DNA of 64,000 nucleotides, taken from assembly GCA_037974665.1 (NCBI GenBank), contig CM075768.1:13383001-13447000 (forward strand). The letters run 5' to 3'. The notes beneath the pieces are model-generated. The model saw only the letters and a program-made list of their open reading frames with translations, was not told the origin of the DNA and searched no databases. The translations under genes were made by a program, and so were the position numbers. The stretch is from Ehretia macrophylla (taxonomy: Eukaryota > Streptophyta > Magnoliopsida > Boraginales > Ehretiaceae). Positions 12,514 to 27,392 of this stretch are shown one piece after another (the first letter of the stretch is position 1; every line of letters starts with the position of its first letter).

Positions 12514-13888
12514 AGCCCTCTTCCGTGAGACACCAAACTATCACAAATTAAAAATCTTTGGTTACCATGACTTCAACCATACACTAAGCATAAATTGGAA
12601 ACCAAATCTTGTAAATGTGTCTTCCTTGGATACTCCACTCCACATAATGCATACAAATGCTATGATCTCGATAGTAAAAAGGTCTATATTTCACGCCATG
12701 TCTTATTTATGGAAGACATATTTCCATTCAACCAACAAACATCACAAACCTCCTCTAATCCAACTACCTATAACCAACGTGATTCACCAATAGTATACCA
12801 AATCACACCAATTTCCACACCAAATCACACCTCAAATCCTAATCCGCCTCAAGTCACTCATATCATTCCATACAATTACCAACCACCACGATATCACACA
12901 TACGCGACATCTCTGGTGCAGCCCGTGTCCCATTGCCAACCAATTGATGACCTTAACAATCAGGTCCCTCGTGAGGCACCCCCTACTTCAGCGCCAGTTG
13001 AACAGCGCCCTCAGTTAGACCCATCACAGGTAAGTTCTTCTTTACCTCTTCATTGCTCTAATTCCATCTCTCAATGCTCTATTCCAATCCAGTCTTACCA
13101 CCCAATGACAACCATATCCATAAATAATATCTTTAAACCAAAAAAAAAAATTGTGCCTACACACCTCACACTCACTTCAAGACTCACTCGAACCCACAAC
13201 AGTTACACAGGCACAAAAATCACCTCACTGGCAGGCTGCAATGTGTAATGAATATGATGCCTTAAGACGGAATGCCACTTGGGAACTAGTTCCACCCAAC
13301 AACTCACAAAACCTTATTGGTTGTAAGTGGATTTTCAGGATTAAGAAGAGGTCGGATGGAAGTCACGGAACCATTGATAGGTACAAGGCAAGACTCGTGG
13401 CCAAGGGGTTTCATCAACGACCGGGGATTGATTACCATGCCACATTTAGTCCCGTAATCAAGCCAACCACTATTCGTATTGTTCTCACACTAGTCGTACA
13501 ATTCGGATGGCCGATTCGCCAACTTGACATCAACAACGCATTCCTACAAGGAACTCTTGATGAGAATGTGTTCATGACCCAACCACCTGGATTTGTGAAT
13601 TCACAATTTCCTCACTATGTGTGCAAACTGAAAAAGGCAATTTACGGGTTAAAGCAAGCCCCGAGGGCGTGGTATAATGAGCTTAAACTAGCATTGATCA
13701 ATCTTGGCTTTGTCAATTCAAGAAGTGACACGTCATTATTCATTCTTTATACTAACAATCTACGAGTCTATCTTCTCGTATATGTCGATGACATTTTGAT
13801 CACAGGTGACAACATTAAGGCTGACATAATCGACTCATTGGCACACCGCTTTCCCTCAAGGACCTCAGTTCACTTGACTATTTTTTAG
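12488..13888 (+). pseudogene. Copia integrase C-terminal region and reverse transcriptase
   Basis: After a frameshift, 12595-13248 encodes the integrase tail (KSCKCVFLGYS, KVYISRHVLFMED) and a proline/glutamine-rich linker. RT occupies 13220-13888 in another frame, with NATWELVPP, GCKWIFRIK, RYKARLVAKGF, QLDINNAFLQG, AIYGLKQAPRAWY and the YVDD active site all present. The RT frame breaks at about 13855, and its continuation (DYFLGIEVTHTTKGMFLSQ) is in a different frame. The RT core is the best-preserved part of the element. Confidence 0.85.
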
Positions 13889-13889
13889 G

Positions 13890-14640
13890 CATAGAAGTAA
13901 CTCACACCACAAAGGGAATGTTCTTATCGCAGCATAAGTACATTTGCGACCCGCTCACTAAAACCAAAATGCAAGATGCAAAAGAAGTGCGGTCCCCCCT
14001 CTCTACATCAACGACCCTCAAACTTCACGATGGAACATCATCAACTGACATCTCATATGCTGTCAACCAACTATCCTAATTTATGCACAAGCCAATTGTC
14101 ACCCACTGGACCGCGGCAAAAAGAATACTCCGCTATCTCAAATCAACAATGTTCTATGGTCTATACGTTGGACACTCCCCTAGTATATCCATTCATGCCT
14201 TTTCAAATAATGACCGAAGCTCTACATCAGCATGTATAATCTATCTAGGAACAAATCCAATCAGTTGGTCATCCAAGAAACAATGCACTGTCGCAAGGTC
14301 ATCCACGGAAGCCGAGTACCGAGCAGTCGCATCCACTGTAGCAGAAGTAAATTGGGTACCAAATATCCTTCGTGAGCTTCATGTAACTCTCCCTACACCA
14401 GTTATTTATTTTGATAATGTAGGGACAACTTATGTGTGTGTCAACCCAGTTTTCCACTCACACATAAAACACATAGCAGTGGATTTTCAGTTTGTTCGAG
14501 ACCAAGTGGCGAGGAAACAAATTTGCATATCCCATGTTCACTCATCTGATCAACTGGCAGATGCTCTAACCAAACCACTCTCTCGACAACTCTTCCAAAA
14601 ACAATGCATCAAGATAGGCGTTATTGATGGAACACCTATC
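13890..14640 (+). pseudogene. Copia RNase H remnant
   Basis: Recognisable blocks are ISYAVNQLS, a TAA stop at 14078-14080 where the family has glutamine, HWTAAKRILRYLK, ISWSSKKQCTVARSSTEAEY and DQLADALTKPL. The stretch before ISYAVNQLS is shortened relative to the family. The SDADWAG block reads SNNDRSS with following residues deleted, so the first catalytic aspartate is lost. The glutamate of STEAEY is kept. Confidence 0.8.
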
Positions 14641-14651
14641 TTGCAGGGTCA

Positions 14652-14921
14652 TGTCAAGGCTACATCACAGCCAAGCAACAAGCAAGATAATCAGCAATTA
14701 AGACCATCCGACAATCATGATTTGCAACAGCAAGATCACCATAAATCAAGGGTCAACCTTAGCTCAAATCTCTGCAAATCACATACACTGTAAATGTGTA
14801 AACATAGCAGATAATCAGGGATCTAATGTCTCCTAGCTAGCATAGCTGATTGTATCTATTTAAAGCTTGTAAATCAATAGAAAGACTCAAGCTGTTCTTT
14901 CTCTCAATTATTTTTTCTAAA
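14652..14921 (+). repeat. 3' LTR of nested Copia (270 bp)
   Basis: It starts TGTCAAGG, ends CTAAA, and is followed by AGATA. It retains the 33-bp block missing from the 5' LTR, which contains TAAAGCTTGTAAATCAATAG. Confidence 0.9.
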
Positions 14922-14926
14922 AGATA

Positions 14927-15010
14927 ATCATTATCATTATAAATTAAGATAATTACGAACCAAAATATGCATCAGTATGAATATCCATTAATATTGATAA
15001 TTACATAACA
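14927..15010 (-). repeat. right part of the split 5' LTR of the outer Copia element
   Basis: It continues the LTR interrupted at 10351 and matches the 2750-2840 half of the other LTR. Here the minus-strand start is intact (TGTTATGTAATTAT). GTACC follows as the outer target duplication. Confidence 0.85.
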
Positions 15011-15015
15011 GTACC

Positions 15016-17619
15016 TTTTTTTCTTTTTTTCTTTTTTTTTTTAAAAAGCTATTATTTTTTTCTCAAATCTCAACTTTATTACTTTAGCAGTTCCATCTTC
15101 TCTCAAGTCTACCTCAAAAAAAAATATTTAATGCATTTAAAAAAAAAAAAAGATTTGGCCCCTCGATAAATAGCGAAAAAATTATAAAAGTTTTCAAAAT
15201 ATGAGTTAGTTATGGTGGTTAGACACAAGTACATCTATATGGTTAGTAAGAGTTTGAGTCACCACGGATGTTTTATGTTATTTTTTGCTAGTTTTTGCCT
15301 AGTCAAGTTGGTAAAAAAAAAAAGGAAAGGCTAGGGAAGTACCATGTAGGCACTTCCTTTTGCCAATTTGTCATTGCCAGGAAAACGAAGTACATATGTT
15401 GTACTTTTTTAAAAAAAAACTGAGAAAGTTATAAAAGTCTTTAAAAATATAGAATTGGTGGTTAGTCACACATACTATTATATTGATGGCGTAGATTCAA
15501 GTCACTATAGTTGTATTTTTTGTCAGTTTTTTACTACTATGTATATGTCTATTAGATTTAAATAGATATATAACTTTTAACTTTAACTGTAAAAATTGAA
15601 TCATTTTTCTTATTAACCCAAAAAATATTATAAAAAAAAAAAAAAAAATTAACCCCTTCAATATTCAACTTCTGACTTCGTCCTTGCTTGTGATGAACAT
15701 TTCATCTAGTTTTTACCTTAACATATATAAATGTTTTCTCGTTATAAGTAATGTATATTGTGTTCTTGGCTTCTTTTGAAGTAGAGAAATGCTGGTTCTT
15801 GATTCCGAGGTTACAATCCACGTTGATGTTTGTCTTCATAGTGTTATGGCTAGGAAAGTTGGCTGACATACATAACAGCCAAAGTTGTATACTTTAAAGA
15901 AAAACTCTTAAAAAGTTTTTATTGAACGTCAATCTCTCTAATATATAAAATAAATTTCACACATATAAAATTTAACCCATATAAATATTATTTCGATTAG
16001 TCAGATTTTTAAAAAAATTTCTTTAATTCAAAACATTAGCCACATTTTTTGCCGAAAACATTAGCCACATAGATTCCAGCAAAAAAAAAAACATTAGCCA
16101 CATTGACATTCAAACGGCAGTAGTTTAGATTTTTCATGGTCTTAGGCTACCCACGTTTAACACACTGACAAGAAGGCCCCACTAAATGGCATATGATAAC
16201 ACACTGACAAAAAAGCCCCACTAAATGGCATATGATAACAAGTTAAAAGAGAACATGTAAAATTCACAAAAGTATATGGATCTTATTAAAAATTACTACT
16301 GATATATTAAAAGTTAATATGTATCACCATTACATACAAATGCATATTACCATTATATTTTATAAATGCCAGACGTTTTGTTTTGAAAAAATTTTGATAA
16401 ATAATTATCAATTCGAATTAATCGAATAACTCCTCGTAATCATATCCGACTTCTCACTAGAATTTGTTTTCCGTCACATGGACTCACACTTTTCTACCCT
16501 ATATCTCTGCAATTTTATAATGTTTAACCAGTGATGCAAGTGTGATCAAACAAGAGAGAAACAAAGCCTTAGTTGTGCTTGTGCAAGTGTCACTTTTTGG
16601 TGGCAAAAGTACAAACTAAAATTGCAAAGTGAACCGGCAACGGGTATCATTCTTTACCGAGTATGCAAGACTATTATTAACTCACTGATGCTCTTTACTT
16701 TTTGGCTAGACGTCACACACTTTCCAACATTTGTTCCCTTGTACATATACACATGGTGGTGCACACACTAATATGTACAAGTACACACATCATTTATGGA
16801 TGAATGTCTGGCAATTCACAGTAAATTCCCACCCCACCAACCAACCAACTTCTGAAAATTTATAGCTGTATCTATCAATAAATCCTCCTTAATGTAAAAC
16901 TCAAAATTATTTTTAGCTATTTTATGAATAATTTATGTGAATTCATGCATGTGAATTGTAGTTTATAGTTGTTCTTGGGTTTTTAAACAATTGAATTATG
17001 TTTATTTGAATTAAAGATAACATAACTAAACACACATGTAGATAAAATCAATAATTTCAAACATGATTGTATAGATATTAGTATACTTATCTCATGTAAA
17101 GTCCTATCATATGCAAGTCTCTTGAGTTGTAATAATTTTAAATATCAATATACAAGGCCTGAATAGTTGAGTAAATTCTCTTATAATCTCACAAATTTTA
17201 CCTAGGTCTATGTATATATTTTTTTTTCTTCCCCCTGATTTTTTAGGAGGTTGTGTTGATTACCATGTGGAGGAATAATATATGATTGTGCTAGTTGGTC
17301 TGTCTAGAACTTTGAGATTCAGATTATTGTAATAGTACTTCTGTTTGTCTTTTCTGGTGATCAAACTTCATATTACTTGTTTGATTAACTTTTGATGTTT
17401 ACAGGACTGATTTCATATAGATAAAATCTTCAATCAATGTCTTGCAGCACAACTTGTGACTTGAGCTAAATTATATTCTCCTGTCACCTTGAGGGCTTAT
17501 CTTGAAAATCCTAAACTCTTAATTGCAATGCGCAGGTCTGGAGAAGGGTCGAATTCATGATGATAGAATGACTTGAGGGTTCAAAAAAATCAGTTGACAG
17601 TTGGTGGGATTTATTACCA
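15016..17619. other. intergenic region upstream of GLR, with local repeats
   Basis: No gene is visible. Two related AT-rich segments (about 15136-15300 and 15408-15540) resemble each other and the segment at about 2400-2560 left of the outer Copia insertion, indicating an older repeat that the Copia element entered. A 39-bp tandem duplication lies at 16159-16236 and a short motif ACATTAGCCACA occurs three times near 16033-16104. The GLR promoter and 5' UTR must lie at the right end, but I cannot place the transcription start. Confidence 0.55.
16159..16236. repeat. 39-bp tandem duplication
   Basis: Two consecutive copies of a unit containing CACTGACAAGAAGGCCCCAC and ATGGCATATGATA occur, differing by two substitutions (AAGAAGG versus AAAAAAG). 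Confidence 0.85.
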
Positions 17620-22951
<5,332 letters not shown>

Positions 22952-23380
22952 AAAGCATGTTTTTCGCAGGCCTTCAATGTATAGGATGACACATAATCGA
23001 CAAGATACAAAAAGTTAGGCAGCTTAGAATGAAAAAAATGGAATGAAATATACAATTTAGCTGGAAAATTTGAGAGTCCTTTGTGTAATGCTAGTAGTAT
23101 ATTTCCTCATTTTCAAGGTTGAATAAGTATTGTAAAAGTGGGAACTCTTCTTGCCATGTGAACAGGTTTGCATTGAAATCTTTTCATGCAATTGCAGCCT
23201 CATTTTTCTCAGGACAATTCTTTCTGTTAGATGGTCTTGTGTGTTGTTTAATTCTACTCTACAATATGGTAGAGGTCTTGAATCATGGATGAAACTGGGA
23301 GATCATAATTTTCATGCAATATTGAGAAAAGGAAACGTGTGTCGAAAATGATAAATAAATAAGATAAACACATTTATAGA
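22952..23380 (+). other. GLR 3' untranslated region and spacer
   Basis: AT-rich sequence follows the TGA stop. A possible polyadenylation context occurs around 23040-23140 (AATGAAATATACAA, GAATAAGTATTG). The end of the transcript cannot be fixed. The TRIM element begins at 23381. Confidence 0.4.
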
Positions 23381-23382
23381 TG

Positions 23383-23515
23383 TTAAGTGACCATTTCATC
23401 TAAAAATTTAAATTATTAGACAGGGGTTTTTTTATATTATTTATTATTAAGTAACCAACTCATCTAAAAATTTAAGTTGTTAGACAGAGACTTTTTTTAT
23501 ATTATTTATTATTTT
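23383..23515. repeat. about 68-bp tandem duplication inside the TRIM left LTR
   Basis: Two successive copies of TAAGTGACCATTTCATCTAA... through TATATTATTTATTAT occur, at about 23383-23450 and 23451-23515. The right LTR has only one copy of this unit, so the duplication is specific to the left LTR. Confidence 0.75.
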
Positions 23516-23671
23516 TAACATGTCCTCACAAGGGACGAGTTAGTTTTTTTTAGTCTTGCACTTAAATAGTTTTAATGTTTTAAATGGGTGACGGTGAGTT
23601 TTAAACTTATGACTCTTTGGTATCTAGGCTCTGATACCATGTTAAGTGACCACTTCATTTAAAAGTTTAAA

Positions 23672-24043
23672 CTGACTGTTTTGGCTAAGATCTCCCCCCC
23701 ATAGGTCATAGTCAGACCCAAGATCTGTAGTGGAATAGCCATCTTATTGAGAAAAATTCTGGAAGGTGAGAAGATGCTCATGAAAAGTAGGGCTATCAGG
23801 AAAGCGGACATGCCAAAATTCTTGAGGATCATAAACATCTAGATTATGAGCTCTAGCAGTGGCTCTTTTGACAGTAAGGCCCTTGTTCCCAATAAAGAAA
23901 ATATTCTCAAAGCTCTTGTCGGAGGTGGAAATGGTTGATTGGAATGATAGTTGGCGGAATGGCACGATTCCAAACATCTGTGAGGCGAATGATGAAAACC
24001 TGTTGGTGCTGTATAATTTGACCGGTGATGAGTGTTGGGACAA
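23672..24043 (-). other. foreign insert in TRIM LTR with a 99-codon ORF (unrecognised)
   Basis: Between the two parts of the right TRIM LTR lies GC-richer DNA (about 370 bp). On the minus strand 24043-23744 stays open for 99 codons, ending PQEFWHVRFPDSPTFHEHLL...FSQ and a stop. The plus strand is also open for 77 codons at 23859-24092. The composition differs from the AT-rich TRIM and looks like exon sequence. I do not recognise the protein. It could be a captured host gene fragment or part of another element. Borders are approximate and no target duplication is seen. Confidence 0.4.
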
Positions 24044-24602
24044 TGGCTTTTTTATATTATTTATTATTTTTAACAGTAGACGATCACTTTAATATGATAT
24101 GAAATTCATGTATGACGAGGTTTTTGGCTCCCTATTAGGCTACAGTGCCTCGCGAGATTTGGAGGGAAACTCTTGCTCTCCATTTGAGTCTCAAATACAC
24201 CTATGGTTGTTTGGTGTTGTGTTGAAAACGATATGAGGTGGTGATGTTTTATATATGTGGTGGTATTTAATTAATTATGGTTAATTACAAAGAAACCAAA
24301 ATTCAATTATATATTATTTTTTTGTCTTAAAGTTAGATTTTAGTATCATAATTATTTGTAATAGTTTATAAATTATATTTTTATTTTGATATTTTTGTTA
24401 GAATTTTATTGATTTATCTAATATTTTATCTTTTTCTTTGTAGATGAATTCACAATAGATTTAATTTATACCAAAATGGTAATGTAATGTTCAAATAGCA
24501 AACCTAACTAATAAAAAGAATTGGATGTGTTAGCTGAAATATGAAGTTTTTGAAAGATAAACAATCAGTTGTTTCACTCTCTAAAATGAAGAAAAAATAG
24601 AA

Positions 24603-25320
24603 GCTGTTGGAGATGGCTTTAAAGACATTATGTATAAAACTTGTGAATATACTACCAATTTTTTAATGTCAAATTAAGGTCGTTTACACCATAAATTTTA
24701 TGAATTGATAATACTTAATTCTCGTGCTTTTTATTACAATAAAGGATACTTAATTCTCGTGCTTTTTATTACAATAAAAGATGAACAAATGTTAAGATAA
24801 CTAAGGTTTCATCCTAAAACCAATTGGTGTTAAGTAGAATAGTCAGGATTTTATAAAGTGGTCTTAGAGTTTCTGATTTTTCGATGTGGGAGAAATGTAT
24901 ATTCCAATACCCTCACTAATTGACGTGATCGAAGAAGCAAATTTGAAAGAGCTGCACAAAGTTCTGTTGAAGATGGCATTAAAGACATTATGTATAAAAC
25001 TTGTGAATACTACCAATTTTTTTCATGTCAAATTAAGATCGTGTACACCATAAATTTTATGAACTTATATGGATTTATGAATTGATAATACTTAACTCTC
25101 ATGCTTTTTATTACAATAAAAGACAAACAAATGTTAAAATAACTGAAATTTCATCTTAAAACTAATTGCTGCTAAGTGGAGTAGCCTAAGATTTTAAAAG
25201 ATAATCTTAGAGTTTTTGATTTTCTGATGTGGGAGAAATGTATAATCCAACACCCTCCCTCACGTGTAACCCATGATTAACTAATTGACGTGATTGAAGA
25301 AGTAGCAAATTTGGAAGAGC
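24603..25320. repeat. tandem duplication of about 360 bp including a TRIM LTR
   Basis: Sequence from GCTGTTGGAGATGGC (24603) through the TRIM LTR at 24790-24910 is repeated from about 24963 through the LTR at 25132-25252. Shared blocks include ACATTATGTATAAAACTTGT and GCTTTTTATTACAATAAA. The first copy has an additional 36-bp repeat of the ATACTTAATTCTCGTGC block. Confidence 0.75.
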
Positions 25321-25790
25321 TATACAAAGTCAATTTGGAAGAGTGGTACAAAGTCAATGGCTGAAGGAGAAATTAATGAATAACATGGTACAAGAGCAGT
25401 AAATTTGAAAAAGGAGCGAATTTGGAAGAGTTACACAAAGTCAATTTGAAAGAGCTGTATAAAGTCAATGGTTGAAGGCGAAATTAATGAATGATGTGGT
25501 ACAAGAGTAGTGAATTTGAAAAAGCATCAATCTAAAAAAGCTGTATAAAGTCAATGGTTGAAGGCGAAATTAGCGAATTTGGAAGAGTTACACAAAGTCA
25601 ATTTGAAAGAGCAGTATAAAGTCAATGGTTGAAGACAAAATTAATGAATGACGTGGTACAAGAGTAGTGAATTTGAAAAGGCATCAATTTAAAAGAGCGG
25701 TATAAAATTAATGGTTGAAGGAGAAATTAATGAATGACGTGGTACAAGAGTAGTGAATTTGAAAACTGCGTACCAAAGTCGACGCACAAA
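25290..25790. repeat. minisatellite between TRIM LTRs (units of about 90-150 bp)
   Basis: Alternating modules recur: AATTTGGAAGAGCTATACAA, AAAGTCAATGGTTGAAGG, GAAATTAATGAATGACGTGG and TACAAGAGTAGTGAATTTGA. The last is present four times (about 25388, 25500, 25660, 25740). Units vary by loss of one module, which suggests slippage or unequal exchange. The block lies in the internal region of a TRIM-like unit (LTRs at 25132 and 25856). Confidence 0.8.
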
Positions 25791-26277
25791 GCCTGAAATA
25801 CGAATGGGTCACACGTAGATGGATAATATAGGACCAAGGCCCAACTTTGATACCATATTAAGATAACTGAGAGTTCATCTTAAAACCAATTAATACTACG
25901 TGGAGTACCCCATGATCTTATAAGGTGGTCTTAGAATTTATAATTTTTCGATGTGGGAGGAATGTAACTATCATGAGTTTTCATCTTAAAACTAATTAGT
26001 GTCAAGTGCAGTAGTCCAAGATCTTATAAGGTGGTTTAAGAGTTTATGATTTTTCTATGTGGGACAAGTGTATATTCTAACATTCCCCCTCACGTGTGAC
26101 TTGATTTAAGAGGAGTCACACATAGAAAATTGAATTACACACATGAAAAGGGCCACACGTGGAAGAGATTGAACACACGTGGAAAGGCTAGCATGTAAAA
26201 GAATGAGCACGCATGGGATACACGCAGAATATGAACAAGACTGGACCATGGGCTTAGGTCTAATACCATGTTAAGAT

Positions 26278-27289
26278 TGTTGGGAAACATACATGATAAT
26301 TAAAATTAATTAATGCAGCGAAATAATTTTCACGTATTCGTTCATGGTCATTAACGCAGATTTAATATTACATAAAAAAATTTAATCTAATTAAATTTAA
26401 TCCGTAGTTTTAGAATTACCTCTTGACGGACAAATTATGGTAGAATCTGAGACAAGCTTCCCACGCGTGAAGCCTTCAAGATTAGTCCACACAAAATGTG
26501 CGCTATCAATTGGATTTCACCCCCACTAGAGATCTTAGAGGAATCCTATATTTTATTCAGACTTTGGAAAAGTGTGCTAGCTCTTAATCTATCAGAATAC
26601 TACAATATATAGGAGACACACATGACCTAGGGTCATATGTGGATTAGTTTTAAACTAACCAGTCTTGGGCCTCATAATACCAAATCACTATCTAATTACT
26701 ACGAACCCAATTAAATTAATATTATGATCATCCTAAAATTAATTCAATCTTTTCTCTAATCTAATTAATTTATAAATTCCTTTTTGTGTGTGACTTCTTG
26801 GGTTTATAACTAATCATTAGCAAATAAATAATTCTACTAATTATTTTAATTAGAACTATTTTCTAATTAATTCGCAAATCACGATTGACACCTAGTAGTA
26901 TATCGCGATTACCCAATTAAAGATAAAGTGCAAGTATACAAACCCGTTTAGTAATTTCTATACAATCGAATCCTATTGTCTTAATTATCCCAATCGAGCC
27001 AGAGTTACTGATTGGATCGTCAAACTCTATTACTCGCTCATATGCCAAAATCTATTTAATTAGTAACTAATGAATAATCTGTGGAACGACTTCTACTATT
27101 TCACATTAGCCAAATATTTTTAGTTACTTAATTAACAGATCGCATAGGATTCCCAATTGACAGTTCCCCTATCTATACACACATACCTCCATGACCGAAT
27201 AGATCATAAATGATATAATAAATTAAATAATACATTATCCATAATTCTAAAACTACAATTTATTGGTTTTTAGGGCATTTTTCATAACA
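26278..27289 (-). mobile_element. solo LTR, 1012 bp, inserted into a TRIM LTR
   Basis: It begins TGTTGGGAAACATAC and ends GCATTTTTCATAACA, with a perfect duplication AAGAT at 26273-26277 and 27290-27294. The TRIM LTR is cleanly restored when the segment is removed. No internal retrotransposon domains remain. Minus orientation is inferred because the minus-strand end TTTCCCAACA looks like the U5 end that normally precedes a tRNA-Met primer site. Confidence 0.85.
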
Positions 27290-27392
27290 AAGATAACTGA
27301 TGTTTCATTCTAAAATCAATTGGTGCTAAGTGAAGTAACATAGATACTTATAAAGTGGTTTTAAAATTTATAATTTTCCGATATGAACTACA

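Larger units (their letters stand above)
10352..14921 (+). mobile_element. nested Ty1/copia element, probably Ale/Retrofit-like
   Basis: It has 5' LTR 10352-10584, 3' LTR 14652-14921, and a target duplication AGATA at 10347-10351 and 14922-14926. The primer site at 10585 is tRNA-Met type. Domains follow the Copia order gag, protease, integrase, RT, RNase H. It sits inside the 5' LTR of the older minus-strand Copia, so it is the younger insertion. Short LTRs and a gag segment with KLNGTNYPTWR suggest the Ale/Retrofit lineage (inference). All genes are disrupted. Confidence 0.9.
2568..15010 (-). mobile_element. old minus-strand Ty1/copia LTR retrotransposon, carrying two later insertions
   Basis: Two direct LTR copies of about 272 bp (2568-2840; 10165-10351 plus 14927-15010) start TGTTAT and end ATAACA on the minus strand. 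Each copy has lost one canonical end by a single base change. A tRNA-Met primer site lies inside the right LTR at 10153-10164, and a purine tract (minus GGAGGAG) abuts the left LTR at 2841, fixing minus orientation. Flanks GTACA (2563-2567) and GTACC (15011-15015) form a target duplication with one mismatch. The right (5') LTR is split by another Copia element and the body by a solo LTR. Without these insertions the element would be about 5.7 kb. Confidence 0.85.
23381..24075 (-). mobile_element. TRIM-type retrotransposon with foreign DNA in one LTR
   Basis: The left LTR is 23381-23520. The right LTR starts at 23638 (TGTTAAGTGACCAC) and resumes to end at 24075 (TATTTATTATTTTTAACA), interrupted by about 370 bp of unrelated sequence. 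The internal region is only about 117 bp: a purine-rich tract (minus CCTTGTGAGGACA) next to the left LTR and a tRNA-Met primer site (minus TGGTATCAGAGCC, 23625-23637). Flanks ATAGA (23376-23380) and GTAGA (24076-24080) match at 4 of 5. The features fit a minus-strand TRIM with no coding capacity of its own. Confidence 0.7.
24790..27392 (-). mobile_element. array of TRIM LTRs, at least five copies, broken by a solo LTR
   Basis: About 120-bp units start TGTTAAGATAACTGAG-like and end TATATTCCAACA-like, at 24790-24910, 25132-25252, 25856-25967, about 25968-26082, and 26269-26277 continued at 27295-27392. All contain the CGATGTGGGA block. On the minus strand the sequence next to the unit at 26269 reads TGGTATTAGACC (tRNA-Met-like primer site). 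A purine tract AGGGGGAA lies next to the unit ending at 26082, so 25968-27392 is one complete minus-strand TRIM with an internal region of 186 bp. The other units are LTR-only or rearranged. Confidence 0.75.

Noticed and set aside
25290-25790. CRISPR-like array
   Set aside because: The repeats are long, diverged and contiguous without unique spacers, and the genome is eukaryotic. It is a minisatellite.
24790-26082. Cassandra TRIM (5S rRNA-bearing) identity for the LTR array
   Set aside because: The LTRs share the CGATGTGGGA block with such elements, but I could not see a 5S rRNA promoter (A box and C box) in them.
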